A stretch of DNA of 50,469 nt from an uncultured Bacteroidales bacterium (lineage in GTDB: Bacteria > Bacteroidota > Bacteroidia > Bacteroidales > UBA932): assembly GCA_944326245.1 (NCBI GenBank), contig CALVDF010000019.1, positions 1-50,469 on the forward strand, read 5' to 3'. A program made the position numbers and the translations under genes. Under the pieces are notes generated by a model. The model did not search any database. It saw only the letters and a list, made by a program, of their open reading frames with translations, and was not told the DNA's origin. Position 1 is the first letter of the stretch; every line of letters begins with the position of its first letter. Of the stretch, positions 34,251 through 43,494 are shown piece after piece.

Positions 34251-35876
34251 ATGAAATTACTATTACTAGGCGATGAAGCCATAGCACTGGCGGCGATTCA
34301 TTCGGGTATCTCCGGTGTCTACGCCTATCCCGGCACTCCTTCCACGGAGATCACCGAGTACATCCAGAACCGTCAGAAGGCCGACCCGGCCTCAGACCGC
34401 ATCTTCTGCAAATGGTGCACCAACGAAAAGACAGCCATGGAAGCCGCACTCGGCATGTCCTACATGGGCAAGAGAGCCATGGTCTGCATGAAACACGTAG
34501 GCATGAACGTGGCCGCCGACGCCTTCGTCAACTCCGCGATGACCGGAGCCAACGGAGGTCTCGTGGTCGTAGCTGCCGATGACCCCTCCATGCACTCCTC
34601 CCAGAACGAGCAGGACTCCCGTTTCTACGGACGGTTTGCCATGATGCCCTATTTCGAGCCTTCCTGCCAGCAGGAAGCCTACGACATGGTACGCGACGCA
34701 TTTGACTACTCAGAGAAGATGAGGATCCCCGTCCTGCTGCGCATCACCACCCGCATGGCCCACTCCAGAGCGGAGGTATCCACCCGCCTGAAAGCCGACG
34801 GCAGCGAGGACATCAGGCCTCAGAACAAGATCCATTTCCCGGACAATCCGAAACAGTGGATCCTCCTCCCGGCCAACTCGAGGGTACGCAACGAGCAGCT
34901 CATCCTGGACAAGAAAGTATTCGGACACGACTCCGCCGAAGATCCCCACAACAGCTTCACCCCCGGAGAAGACACCGGACTGGCAGTCGTAGCCTGCGGT
35001 ATCGCCTACAACTACCTGCTGGAGAACTTCCCCAACGGAGTTCCCTGCGGAGTGCTCAAGATCACCCGCTACCCCATTCCCCGCAAGCTGGTGGGCGAGA
35101 TGGTGGCATCGGGAGTACACCGCGTCATCGTCATGGAAGAAGGCCAGCCCTTCGTGGAAGACAAGATCCGCGGCATGATCGGCTCCGACATCCAGGTCGA
35201 GGGACGTCTCACCGGGCTTCTGCCCAGAACAGGCGAGCTCACCCCTGACAGCGTGCGTGCCGCACTCCATCTGGCACCCCACCACACATTCCCCAAGGAC
35301 GACATCGTCGTACCCCGTCCGCCTGCCCTCTGCCAGGGCTGCGGCCACAGGGACATGTACGCTGCCCTCAACGAGGTAGCCGCAGAGTATGAGAACTCCC
35401 GTGTATTCAGCGACATAGGCTGCTACACCCTCGGAGCCCTCCCTCCTTTCAGGGCCATCCACACCTGCGTGGACATGGGTGCATCCATCACCATGGCCAA
35501 AGGAGCCGCAGACGCCGGACAGTTCCCCTCGTTTGCAGTCATAGGTGACTCCACCTTTACCCATTCGGGCATCACCGGACTGTTGGACTGCGTCAACTCC
35601 AATGCCAACGTAGTCATCATCATCTCCGACAACCTCACCACAGGCATGACCGGAGGCCAGGACTCTGCCGGTACAGGCAGGATCGAGAGCATCTGCGCCG
35701 GAGTGGGAGTAGACCCCGCACACATCCGCGTGGTAGTGCCCCTGGCAAAGAACATGGAAGAGATCAAGAATGTCATCCGCGAAGAGGTCGAATATCCCGG
35801 AGTATCGGTAGTGATCCCCCGCCGCGAGTGCATCCAGACATTCAAGCGTCACGCCAGAGAGAAGAAAAACCAGTAA
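34251..35876 (+). CDS. iorA: Indolepyruvate ferredoxin oxidoreductase, alpha subunit
   Basis: This 541-aa thiamine-diphosphate enzyme subunit decarboxylates aryl pyruvates from aromatic amino acids (or makes them reductively) with ferredoxin. The N-terminal pyrimidine-binding domain starts LLLGDEAIALAAIHSGISGVYAYPGTP. The TPP-binding domain has CQGCGHRDMY, IGDSTFTHSGITGL and IISDNLTTGMTGGQ. The C-terminal 2[4Fe-4S] ferredoxin domain of archaeal IorA is absent: the protein stops soon after VVIPRREC. Electron transfer may use a separate protein. iorB follows after 29 bp. Confidence 0.93.
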   Translation: MKLLLLGDEAIALAAIHSGISGVYAYPGTPSTEITEYIQNRQKADPASDRIFCKWCTNEKTAMEAALGMSYMGKRAMVCMKHVGMNVAADAFVNSAMTGANGGLVVVAADDPSMHSSQNEQDSRFYGRFAMMPYFEPSCQQEAYDMVRDAFDYSEKMRIPVLLRITTRMAHSRAEVSTRLKADGSEDIRPQNKIHFPDNPKQWILLPANSRVRNEQLILDKKVFGHDSAEDPHNSFTPGEDTGLAVVACGIAYNYLLENFPNGVPCGVLKITRYPIPRKLVGEMVASGVHRVIVMEEGQPFVEDKIRGMIGSDIQVEGRLTGLLPRTGELTPDSVRAALHLAPHHTFPKDDIVVPRPPALCQGCGHRDMYAALNEVAAEYENSRVFSDIGCYTLGALPPFRAIHTCVDMGASITMAKGAADAGQFPSFAVIGDSTFTHSGITGLLDCVNSNANVVIIISDNLTTGMTGGQDSAGTGRIESICAGVGVDPAHIRVVVPLAKNMEEIKNVIREEVEYPGVSVVIPRRECIQTFKRHAREKKNQ

Positions 35877-35905
35877 TGTCCAATCCCTAAAACCAGAATC
35901 CGATT

Positions 35906-36490
35906 ATGAAACAAGACATAATATTAGCCGGTGTGGGAGGACAGGGTATCCTCTCCATCGCCACAGTGCTCGGAGAAGCCGCACTTACAAACGGACTTCA
36001 TATCAAGCAGGCCGAGGTCCATGGAATGAGCCAGCGCGGAGGTGACGTACAGAGCAACCTGCGCATCTCCTCAGACCCCATCCACAGCGACCTCATCCCC
36101 TTCGGGAAAGTGGACATGATCATGTCCCTCGAGCCGATGGAAGCCCTTCGCTACGTTCAGGAGCTGTCCAAGGACGGCTGGATCGTAACCTCCTCCGTAC
36201 CGTATGTCAACATCCCCAACTATCCTGAGAAGGAAGAGATCTACGCCCACCTCCAGGCCATGCCCCACACCGTAATGCTCGATGTGGAAGCCCTGGCCAA
36301 GGAAGCCGGAGCCCCCTCGCAGGCAGCCAACATGGTACTCCTCGGAGCCGCCATACCCATGCTGGACCTCAGCTACGATACAGTCAGGGACGCAGTCGCC
36401 AAAGTGTTCTCCCGCAAGGGCCAGGACATAGTGGACAAGAACCTCGCAGCCCTCGAAGCCGGCTACCGCCACAGCTCCGCCCGCAAGTAA
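35906..36490 (+). CDS. iorB: Indolepyruvate ferredoxin oxidoreductase, beta subunit
   Basis: This 194-aa subunit is the gamma-type domain of 2-oxoacid:ferredoxin oxidoreductases. The family start is clear (LAGVGGQGILS near 6-16), followed by EVHGMSQRGGDVQSNLRI. It forms the catalytic complex with IorA. The terminator hairpin at 36526-36568 lies downstream. Confidence 0.94.
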   Translation: MKQDIILAGVGGQGILSIATVLGEAALTNGLHIKQAEVHGMSQRGGDVQSNLRISSDPIHSDLIPFGKVDMIMSLEPMEALRYVQELSKDGWIVTSSVPYVNIPNYPEKEEIYAHLQAMPHTVMLDVEALAKEAGAPSQAANMVLLGAAIPMLDLSYDTVRDAVAKVFSRKGQDIVDKNLAALEAGYRHSSARK

Positions 36491-36525
36491 TCAAACACAC
36501 CAACAACCTTACTCACACCTTACAG

Positions 36526-36568
36526 AAGAGGCAGGTCCCGAAGCCCGAAAGCTTCCGGCCTGCCTCTT
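36526..36568 (+). terminator. Probable terminator after iorB
   Basis: The arms AAGAGGCAGG (36526-36535) and CCTGCCTCTT (36559-36568) pair perfectly over 10 bp, with a smaller inner stem. The T run after the second arm is short and interrupted, so efficiency may be modest. Confidence 0.6.
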
Positions 36569-36638
36569 TCAATTGTGCATTGCGGACCGTTCCGGGGTAT
36601 CTGCAGCCACGCAGCCACTACTGCAGCTACTACTGCAG

Positions 36639-37097
36639 CCACAACGCCCACTAAACGCCGAATTGTGGGCGGTGTGGCAATGCCCGCGAAACGCAATACC
36701 CCCCAGACACGTCTCTCGCAGGACCCGGGCAGAGAAGGCGATTCCACAACGCCCGTTAAACGCCAAATTGTGGGCGGTGTAGCAATGCCCGAAAAACGAA
36801 ATACCGCCCAGACACATCTCTCACAAGACCCGGGCAGAAAAGGCGATTCCACAACGCCCACTAAACGACGAATTGTGGGCGGTGTGGCAATGCCCGCAAA
36901 ACGAAATGTCCCCCAGACACGTCTCTCGCAGGACCCGGGCAGAAAAGACGATTCCACAACGCCCACTAAACGACGAATTGTGGGCGGTGTGGCAATGCCC
37001 GAAAAACGAAATGTCCCCCAGACACATCCCTAGCAGAACCCGGACAGAAAAGGCGATTCCACAACGCCCACTAAATGCCAAATTGTGGGCGGTGTGG
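36639..37097. repeat. 105-bp tandem array of five hairpins
   Basis: Five copies of a 39-bp hairpin start at 36639, 36744, 36849, 36954 and 37059, exactly 105 bp apart. The 66-bp spacer is conserved too, so four full 105-bp units plus a partial fifth are present. Each hairpin has 13-base arms with one A-G mismatch and a 13-base loop; copy 2 has arm changes that leave G-U pairs. Because 105 is divisible by three, frames stay open across the array on both strands, but the translated repeats are not convincing proteins. The array lies between the convergent iorA-iorB and fimbrial operons. Confidence 0.9.
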
Positions 37098-37127
37098 AAT
37101 AAATCCGGAAGGAAATGGGACCCAAAC

Positions 37128-40100
37128 TTAATTTATATCAGTATCCCTTACACAACGAACGTATCCCTTTTCACCAGTATTATTTTGTAAAAAGAATTTT
37201 TTTTCGTTCGGAGCCCACAAAAATCCATCACGAGTAGAAGAATATGGAGACTGTCCATCCATCGAAAAGGCTGTCTGACTAATATAATAAGGTGGCTGCT
37301 CAGTTCTATCCCCACTAACTTCTTCGTAACGCCACCTATCCCATTGCCACCAGGTAACAGTAACACTTCGGGTCGGCCATTTCTCTGCTGACATACGCGT
37401 TGACACAATCAACAACTCACGTTGATTGGGCACACGATATCCTTGAGGGCAAGGATTTGTTGTTTGAAAATAATTCCACACATAAGTATTATCCCAAATA
37501 ATATCTGTTTGATCATACCCGTTAAGCCAACCGGCATTTACCCCACGAAACTCTGGTTCTGGTGATATGTCATTACTTACCACAAAACCTTCATACGGTC
37601 TGTTGTTATCGCTTCGTTCATTGTGTGCAGGAAGTGATGTTGTCTCGAGGTTGGTGCGGCGTGCCTTCGGATTCATACGGGAAAGGTCTATTGTGTAGGT
37701 ACCATCTGCATTCTCATTGACAACTACCAAATCCTCCGGATTAGTAGTCACATCGTCAAGCGCGATACCTAAATTCCTTATACAACGGTAAGCATAATTC
37801 TCTCCATTATAATTTATACCTCGTGATGTTGAGAAACTGCCACGTGAAGCACCTTCTTCTGCCCACAAAACCCAAGGAGCACCGTCACTCTCATTATAGG
37901 AACTGGATGTATAGTGCCAATATACACTGTTACCCCCAGGTCTATCTGCCGGATAAAGTCGTGAAGCCTCGTCCAAGGCATATTCTCCCAGATATATATC
38001 TGTCAATTGGTCAATGGCCGCGAGATACCAGCGGACTTCGTTAGCTTGGACTAAGTCATCTCCGTTCAGATCACGATTACGCAACAGACATGCATATACC
38101 GCTTTCTTATAACTGTCTTTAAGGCCGTAACGCGTAGATGTCTCGATAACATCAGTCCACTTCAGAGATTTTGGACTGGTCGCATAATTCTCTCCTAAAA
38201 GAATTCTAAGCGTGTTGTCTCGTCCGTTTCTAGTATCATTACCACCGTAACTGTCGCCTGCGTTTACAGGAAGACGGCCTCCATTCGCATCTCCTTCATT
38301 AGCCTCCATTACAGATTCAAGTCCCCATGCAGTGTTTAGTTCAGAATCATTGGCATTATAAACAGTCCTGATAGCCTTCTGGGTAAAAGTATAAAGTGAG
38401 TTTACCACACTGGAATTGCCATCTGGACTATATACTACATCTTTGTTGTTACCACTGCCATCATCGAAGGGAATAAGAATATGCAATTGACGATTGTCAA
38501 GATCAACGGTTTTTTTCCAAAGGGCAAGATCTTCTGTAGCTCCTGGTTGTCTTGGATCAGCAATATATATATTCTCATCTACGAAAGCCGTTATACATAT
38601 ATGCTGATTGCCGGAAGGCACATTGTCGGCAAGAAGAGATTTCATGTCAGGATCTCCTTTTTTGATCTCCTTAAGGTAATTTATCAGCTGATCGACATCA
38701 AGCAATCCATCTGGGTCTGGAGTTTCAGCATTGTATTTTTGGTCACCGGGATATTTTACATATTCGCCATGTGGCTTGCCGTGTAATTTATTTATGGCAA
38801 ATTTTATCCACTTGTAATCTTCCACTCCGCTATAAGACGTACTTCCTACTTTATGGACTCCTGAACTGAACGGAGTATTTACGCCCCATGTCATCTGTTC
38901 GGAGACCTGCGACGGTGGTATTTCAAGCAAACAACGGTCATAATGAGAATCCAGTTCGAAAACACTGTTGTTGCTGTATACAACATCCCCCTCATATCCA
39001 GGCCTCACCTCATCATCGCCATCAGCATTGGTAACCTCAACAACTATGTCTTCAATTCCTTTTACAGTAATATTATATGTGTAATGTCCATTCCGTTTTG
39101 TATCATAATCGTTGGCATTGCCACTTACATACCCCAAATGAATAATCAAACGCAGATCTGCATTTACTTGATAATTCATGGCATCTACGTAAGAAAGACG
39201 TCCTGTCAGAATCAGATAGGTAGAATTATCATTGGCATATTTAAAATCTGTATTTTCATACACTTGACCCGGCTTTTCTGGGTAATTACCGCTTACAGTA
39301 TTGCTTTCGTCACGCAGTGAATATGCTTTTGCTTTATCTGTTTCTGTAATCTGTTCTTTAAAACGCTTTCGGTTCTCAGGCATGTAAAAAACGAAACTGC
39401 CCCCTGTATAATATTTAGTATTGTCCACCTCCTTTGTCGTCATCTGTTCAAACGGGCGCGGTTCAGTATCGAAATAAGCTGTTTCATTTTTATCTATACC
39501 GGATATGCGCCCTGCATCCCAGTCCAGGCCTTCATTATCCAACCAGACCCCGTCTATACCGGATTTCTCGTACGGCAGCAATAATGACTGGTTGGGGACA
39601 CGCATTACCCGCCATGTCTTGGGTTCAAAGGCAAAGCGGGTCCATGCAGCATTGGATGGCGATGATGTAACGTTCACTGTCACTTTTGCATCGGTACGAC
39701 GCAACTTCAGAGCATATCCATGAGTGGAAGAACCGCCTTCTTCTCCAGTAATCGTTATGACATTATTTCCTTTTTCATCTTCCGCATAGCCAGTCATCAT
39801 GAAAAGAGCTCCACGCTCCACAGAATTCTCACTTTGCAATGTCATTACAAGAGTTTCCAGTTCGTCAATTGTTTTGATTCCTTGGAGGTCTGATAGCTCA
39901 AGGTCATATGCTGTACTAGTGCTGGTAGTACGTAGATTGGCAACACCAACTATGCGGGCATCGTTTGCAGTCGAGGTTTTAAAAGTTACAGAACCAGAAG
40001 ACGAGTTATCCCCATTATTTACTGTCAATCCTGACTGGTCTGCAAAAAACGAGTTGTCGTTACCACTATCATCTGTCGTTGGAATACGGTTACCGTTGGA

Positions 40101-40340
40101 GTCAAATACAAGCACGTACAAATTTTCCACACGGTACTCATAGCGTGTTTCCTGGGCTGCACGTGTATACACAGGACTGTTTTGTACATCAAAACGTAGT
40201 GTTATCCAGACTGGCTGTCCTTCGACTACCTTTCCGGATGGATCAACAAATTCTTTAAATGTACATCCTGCCAAAAAACACAGAGAGGATACACAGCTTA
40301 TTATGAAATATAAGGTCTTCATACAATTATGTTTCATCAT
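37128..40340 (-). CDS. Large fimbrial lipoprotein, probable tip subunit (DUF4906-like)
   Basis: This 1070-aa protein has a lipoprotein signal peptide with lipobox LAGC near residues 22-25. The N-terminal region resembles fimbrillin/Mfa-type proteins (RVENLYVLVFDSNGNRI near 69-83). The C-terminal part, with GYRVPNQRELLIVSTRM and a final GYVRCVRD, fits the DUF4906 proteins found at the end of type V fimbrial operons, so a tip adhesin is the best guess. It overlaps the preceding fimbrial gene by ATGA. The DNA is notably AT-richer than that of housekeeping neighbours. Confidence 0.75.
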   Translation of the reverse strand: MMKHNCMKTLYFIISCVSSLCFLAGCTFKEFVDPSGKVVEGQPVWITLRFDVQNSPVYTRAAQETRYEYRVENLYVLVFDSNGNRIPTTDDSGNDNSFFADQSGLTVNNGDNSSSGSVTFKTSTANDARIVGVANLRTTSTSTAYDLELSDLQGIKTIDELETLVMTLQSENSVERGALFMMTGYAEDEKGNNVITITGEEGGSSTHGYALKLRRTDAKVTVNVTSSPSNAAWTRFAFEPKTWRVMRVPNQSLLLPYEKSGIDGVWLDNEGLDWDAGRISGIDKNETAYFDTEPRPFEQMTTKEVDNTKYYTGGSFVFYMPENRKRFKEQITETDKAKAYSLRDESNTVSGNYPEKPGQVYENTDFKYANDNSTYLILTGRLSYVDAMNYQVNADLRLIIHLGYVSGNANDYDTKRNGHYTYNITVKGIEDIVVEVTNADGDDEVRPGYEGDVVYSNNSVFELDSHYDRCLLEIPPSQVSEQMTWGVNTPFSSGVHKVGSTSYSGVEDYKWIKFAINKLHGKPHGEYVKYPGDQKYNAETPDPDGLLDVDQLINYLKEIKKGDPDMKSLLADNVPSGNQHICITAFVDENIYIADPRQPGATEDLALWKKTVDLDNRQLHILIPFDDGSGNNKDVVYSPDGNSSVVNSLYTFTQKAIRTVYNANDSELNTAWGLESVMEANEGDANGGRLPVNAGDSYGGNDTRNGRDNTLRILLGENYATSPKSLKWTDVIETSTRYGLKDSYKKAVYACLLRNRDLNGDDLVQANEVRWYLAAIDQLTDIYLGEYALDEASRLYPADRPGGNSVYWHYTSSSYNESDGAPWVLWAEEGASRGSFSTSRGINYNGENYAYRCIRNLGIALDDVTTNPEDLVVVNENADGTYTIDLSRMNPKARRTNLETTSLPAHNERSDNNRPYEGFVVSNDISPEPEFRGVNAGWLNGYDQTDIIWDNTYVWNYFQTTNPCPQGYRVPNQRELLIVSTRMSAEKWPTRSVTVTWWQWDRWRYEEVSGDRTEQPPYYISQTAFSMDGQSPYSSTRDGFLWAPNEKKFFLQNNTGEKGYVRCVRDTDIN

Positions 40341-41320
40341 TTGAAATCAGGAACATCTACAGTGTAGGAATCCCAGTCTGTTACATTAAAATCGAGCGTA
40401 ATGCCTGCTGTTGTCGTGATGCGCGCAAGGATATTGATTTGAGTATTGCGTCGGAATGAATTTACATTAGGCGCGAATACCTGCGGCGGATATTCAACGT
40501 CAGTTGTTATTGCAACAGTATAAGGGTTGTCCGTTCCTCCTTCTGTATAAGCATAAGTCGGATATAGATATAGTGAAAGCGGATCACTGATAGTCCTGGC
40601 ACTTATTGCTAAATCTATCTCACTATACGACTGATTCTTATATTTAGCATCTTCGGGGACATCCAGCTGGGCTTCCGGAAATACATAGAATCGATCACCG
40701 AAAAATTTTCCAAATTCAACTGTCTGCAATGTAATCTCACCATCTGTTGCATTCTCGACCCTAAAAGAAATTTTTGTAACAGCACGCTCAAGATCTATCG
40801 CAACGTTCGTTTTATTCTTGTCTACTGTTGCAATAGTCCAGCCACTCATTGGAAGGCCCTTATCTTCTATATCCTGTCCTTTTCTGGGGAAATAATAGTA
40901 TTCTTCGTCTTTATAGAGCAATTTACTATTTGATATATTTTGCATCAAGACTTCGCTGTTGTACTCCTTTCCTATACTTTCCTCATTAGCTATAACATAG
41001 AAATAGAGATCACCTTTAGGAATATCAGTAAGACTCACTTGGTACTTTGATGCATTCTGGTAATCAGTACCCAATACTACCTTCTCATTTTTATATATTT
41101 GCGTCTTGTTATCATCGGTAACGATGACTCGTAATGTTCGGATACCTTCATATTGAGACACATCCAGACTTGCCTTTGTGTATGGATTTTTCTCTACAGT
41201 TCCGATATTCAGGGTAACAGTGACACTGTCTTCCACACCAAAGGATGTGCTTTTTTCACATGCCGATAGTGAAAAAAGACCGACTAAGGTTAAAACTATA
41301 ATGTTTTTACTTGCGCTCAT
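40337..41320 (-). CDS. Fimbrial lipoprotein (FimB/Mfa2 or minor fimbrillin type)
   Basis: This 327-aa protein has a lipoprotein signal with lipobox LSAC near 18-21. The following YTKASLDVSQYEGIRTLRVIV segment is typical of FimA/FimB/Mfa-like first domains, in which a short strand is later exchanged between subunits. LERAVTKISFRVEN marks the second domain. Whether it is an anchor or an accessory subunit cannot be decided. It is translationally coupled to the large tip gene downstream. Confidence 0.75.
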   Translation of the reverse strand: MSASKNIIVLTLVGLFSLSACEKSTSFGVEDSVTVTLNIGTVEKNPYTKASLDVSQYEGIRTLRVIVTDDNKTQIYKNEKVVLGTDYQNASKYQVSLTDIPKGDLYFYVIANEESIGKEYNSEVLMQNISNSKLLYKDEEYYYFPRKGQDIEDKGLPMSGWTIATVDKNKTNVAIDLERAVTKISFRVENATDGEITLQTVEFGKFFGDRFYVFPEAQLDVPEDAKYKNQSYSEIDLAISARTISDPLSLYLYPTYAYTEGGTDNPYTVAITTDVEYPPQVFAPNVNSFRRNTQINILARITTTAGITLDFNVTDWDSYTVDVPDFK

Positions 41321-41335
41321 CTCTTTTACATCTGT

Positions 41336-42322
41336 TTACCAGGTTACTGTAAAGTCTTGTTCTACCCAGTCTTTCACTGTTACATCCAGAGTAACATCTA
41401 CAGGATTCTGCGGGATACTGATGCGGTAGTTGTAATGCTGGCCAGCTGTCCATTTTGCAACATTTGTCGTCTTCACATAAAGAGTTACGCTGTGCGAATC
41501 CGTATCACCTTCACCTTCATATTGGTAGCTGAAAGCCAAAATCGCCCCATCAGACAATGTTTGGGGAGGCAGCAACAGGTCTCCACCGAAGAGCAAGTGA
41601 TCTTTGGTGCCATCAATGATTATTGGTTCGTCTGTTTTGAAAGGTGTGTTTTCAGCTGTATTTGTGTCCTCTGGCAACGTCCAATCCTCTTTTTTGAGAC
41701 TGCCTGTATGGCTGATGCCGTACAGCTTTGCATCGCTGATGGTCAAGGCATCGCCTTCTGAAACGACAGTAAAGTTCACACGGGCCAGTTCGTGTTTGAA
41801 AGACAGCCGCACCGCACCATTATTAGTATCTGCATTTATGCCTATGGCGGATGCAGTCATCAGGTCCACAGCGTCTGCTCCTATGGCTGAGGCGTCGAAG
41901 TTATTTATGGTGACAGTACCGTCGGAAGAACAGGAGACGGATGGGGTCTCTGTGGAAGTTCCGGACTGTCCGCTGAAGATGCCGGCAGGATAGACGGCGT
42001 AGAAGTCGTAGGTCTTGCCTGCGACCCAGTAGCGGGTGCCGCCGGTGTAGTTCCATGTACCTCCGATGCCTGTTACAGTTTCACCATTGAACACATTGGT
42101 GGCATTTACCGTCCAACCATCATCACGATACCCGCCCCAGACCAGGAACGAGCCTTTGGTCAATGCTCCTCCTTCCACTGCTGCCTTGGTATCGGCGGAG
42201 GGGGTTGCGAAGGATATGGCAGTATCACCGGTCCCGTCTCCGCTCACTATGGACACGCAGGAGGACAGGCTGCACAGACAAGCAGCAGCCAATGTCAATG
42301 ATATGTTGAGTCGTGCTTTCAT
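41336..42322 (-). CDS. Fimbrillin family lipoprotein
   Basis: This 328-aa protein has a lipoprotein signal with lipobox LSSC near 19-22. Mfa-like fimbrillin features are visible: YTGGTRYWVAGKTYDFYAVYPAG, LSFKHELARVNFTV, and the final VTLDVTVKDWVEQDFTV. The ATG at 42322 replaces the longer frame to 42349. It follows the other fimbrillin gene after a 114-bp gap containing a strong hairpin. Confidence 0.82.
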   Translation of the reverse strand: MKARLNISLTLAAACLCSLSSCVSIVSGDGTGDTAISFATPSADTKAAVEGGALTKGSFLVWGGYRDDGWTVNATNVFNGETVTGIGGTWNYTGGTRYWVAGKTYDFYAVYPAGIFSGQSGTSTETPSVSCSSDGTVTINNFDASAIGADAVDLMTASAIGINADTNNGAVRLSFKHELARVNFTVVSEGDALTISDAKLYGISHTGSLKKEDWTLPEDTNTAENTPFKTDEPIIIDGTKDHLLFGGDLLLPPQTLSDGAILAFSYQYEGEGDTDSHSVTLYVKTTNVAKWTAGQHYNYRISIPQNPVDVTLDVTVKDWVEQDFTVTW

Positions 42323-42374
42323 CCTTTTGGGTTTTGGCCGGCCATCCAAACCGGAGGTCCGGACCGTTTAGGGA

Positions 42375-42402
42375 CCGGGAGGGGACATTCAACCCCGCCC
42401 GG
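42375..42402 (-). promoter_or_regulatory. Strong RNA hairpin between the two fimbrillin genes
   Basis: Arms CCGGG-A-GGGG (42375-42384) and CCCC-G-CCCGG (42393-42402) pair over 9 bp with one mismatch around an 8-base loop. On the minus-strand mRNA it lies between the fimbrillin stop at 42437 and the next start at 42322. No T run follows, so mRNA stabilisation or partial attenuation fits better than full termination. Confidence 0.55.
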
Positions 42403-42436
42403 CCGGTATACCGTGCTATTTTAAGTATTAGTTACC

Positions 42437-43411
42437 TTAATTCTGAGGGGCAGGTGTGACGTCAACATTGCCTTTATCCACCCAATCGTCAACACTAGGT
42501 TCAAACACAATCGGGTATAATTCATCCGGATTTTCCACAATATTTTTTACTGAGATCTTTGCAGTGTAATTATAGCAGAAACCATTCTGCCAGGCATTTG
42601 CTTCAATATCAGCAATTGAATGACCCAAATTTGCTGTAAATTCCTTGGTTAGAGTAGTAGAAGTATTAGGAATCTCTCCTCCTGCTATTTCCGCAGTGAA
42701 TGTTACACTAAGTTGGTCCGTTCCATTTTGAGGTATAACGAATTTAACCTGACTTGCCGAAACTCCAGATGATATAACCTTTCCTTCATTAAATTCTTCA
42801 TATACGTAACCATTATTAGTAAAAGGCTCTACCCATGTCGCATTCGTTGCATCATATTCTCCAGTTGCCACAGATACTGCTCCATTTATTTTTACATTCT
42901 TGATGGTTAGGCCATATGTAGCAGCATCATCTGTTGTAAAAGTCAGTTTAATCTGGCTCAGCATATGCTTGAACGTCAAAGCAACCTTTGGTTCATTACT
43001 TACATCATCATCTGTTGTATGCTCTGCTGTAGCTACGACCAAGTCTTTTGAATCATCCGGTGTATAATTAGGGAAAGTCAATGTGTTTGTCGATGCATCA
43101 TAAGTAGCATTCCCTATCTTATTGCCATCACCGTCAGCATATGCCCCAAAATGATATGTAACGCTTGGCTGCCAATAATACACAGCTGTATTTATCTCAT
43201 TGTCAAATGCTTGACCAGACCAATCAGCCCCATAGTTTCCGAAAACATAAAAGCTAGAAATTGTTTCCACAGTTGTTACTGCTTTTGTCGGATTGTTTAC
43301 AAAGTTGGAGAAGCTGATAGCTCTGTTTTCGTCCACTTTGACTGTCTCGATCTTTGCGCAGCTTGCGAGGACGAGGGCGGCTGCCGAGAGGGTTAGTAAA
43401 ATCTTTTTCAT
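42437..43411 (-). CDS. Fimbrillin family lipoprotein, candidate major shaft subunit
   Basis: This 324-aa protein has a classic lipoprotein signal with lipobox LASC near 15-18. It then shows Mfa-like fimbrillin features: ISSFYVFGNYG, YYWQPSVTYHFGAYADG, LTFKHMLSQIKLTFT and the final EPSVDDWVDKGNVDV. In this fimbria class the prepilin is a lipoprotein, later cut at an Arg or Lys. Its position after the DUF3575/DUF5119 genes, with a structured 3' region, suggests it is the most abundant subunit, but this is inference. Confidence 0.82.
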   Translation of the reverse strand: MKKILLTLSAAALVLASCAKIETVKVDENRAISFSNFVNNPTKAVTTVETISSFYVFGNYGADWSGQAFDNEINTAVYYWQPSVTYHFGAYADGDGNKIGNATYDASTNTLTFPNYTPDDSKDLVVATAEHTTDDDVSNEPKVALTFKHMLSQIKLTFTTDDAATYGLTIKNVKINGAVSVATGEYDATNATWVEPFTNNGYVYEEFNEGKVISSGVSASQVKFVIPQNGTDQLSVTFTAEIAGGEIPNTSTTLTKEFTANLGHSIADIEANAWQNGFCYNYTAKISVKNIVENPDELYPIVFEPSVDDWVDKGNVDVTPAPQN

Positions 43412-43494
43412 AATAGAAGTGTAATTTGTTGATTTGTAATTTTCTACCTTTATATTGCGATATTATCCATATTTTATTTGCTCCGGGCGGTATG

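Noticed and set aside
34710..35852. Long frame antisense to iorA (380 codons)
   Set aside because: IorA is certain, and the antisense frame starts and ends without any context.
36573..37081. Open frames on both strands through the 105-bp array (up to about 150 codons)
   Set aside because: They are a by-product of a repeat length divisible by three. The peptides are simple repeats without start context, promoter or family resemblance.
36639..37097. CRISPR array
   Set aside because: Spacers are as conserved as the repeats, the period is 105 bp, and no cas genes are present.
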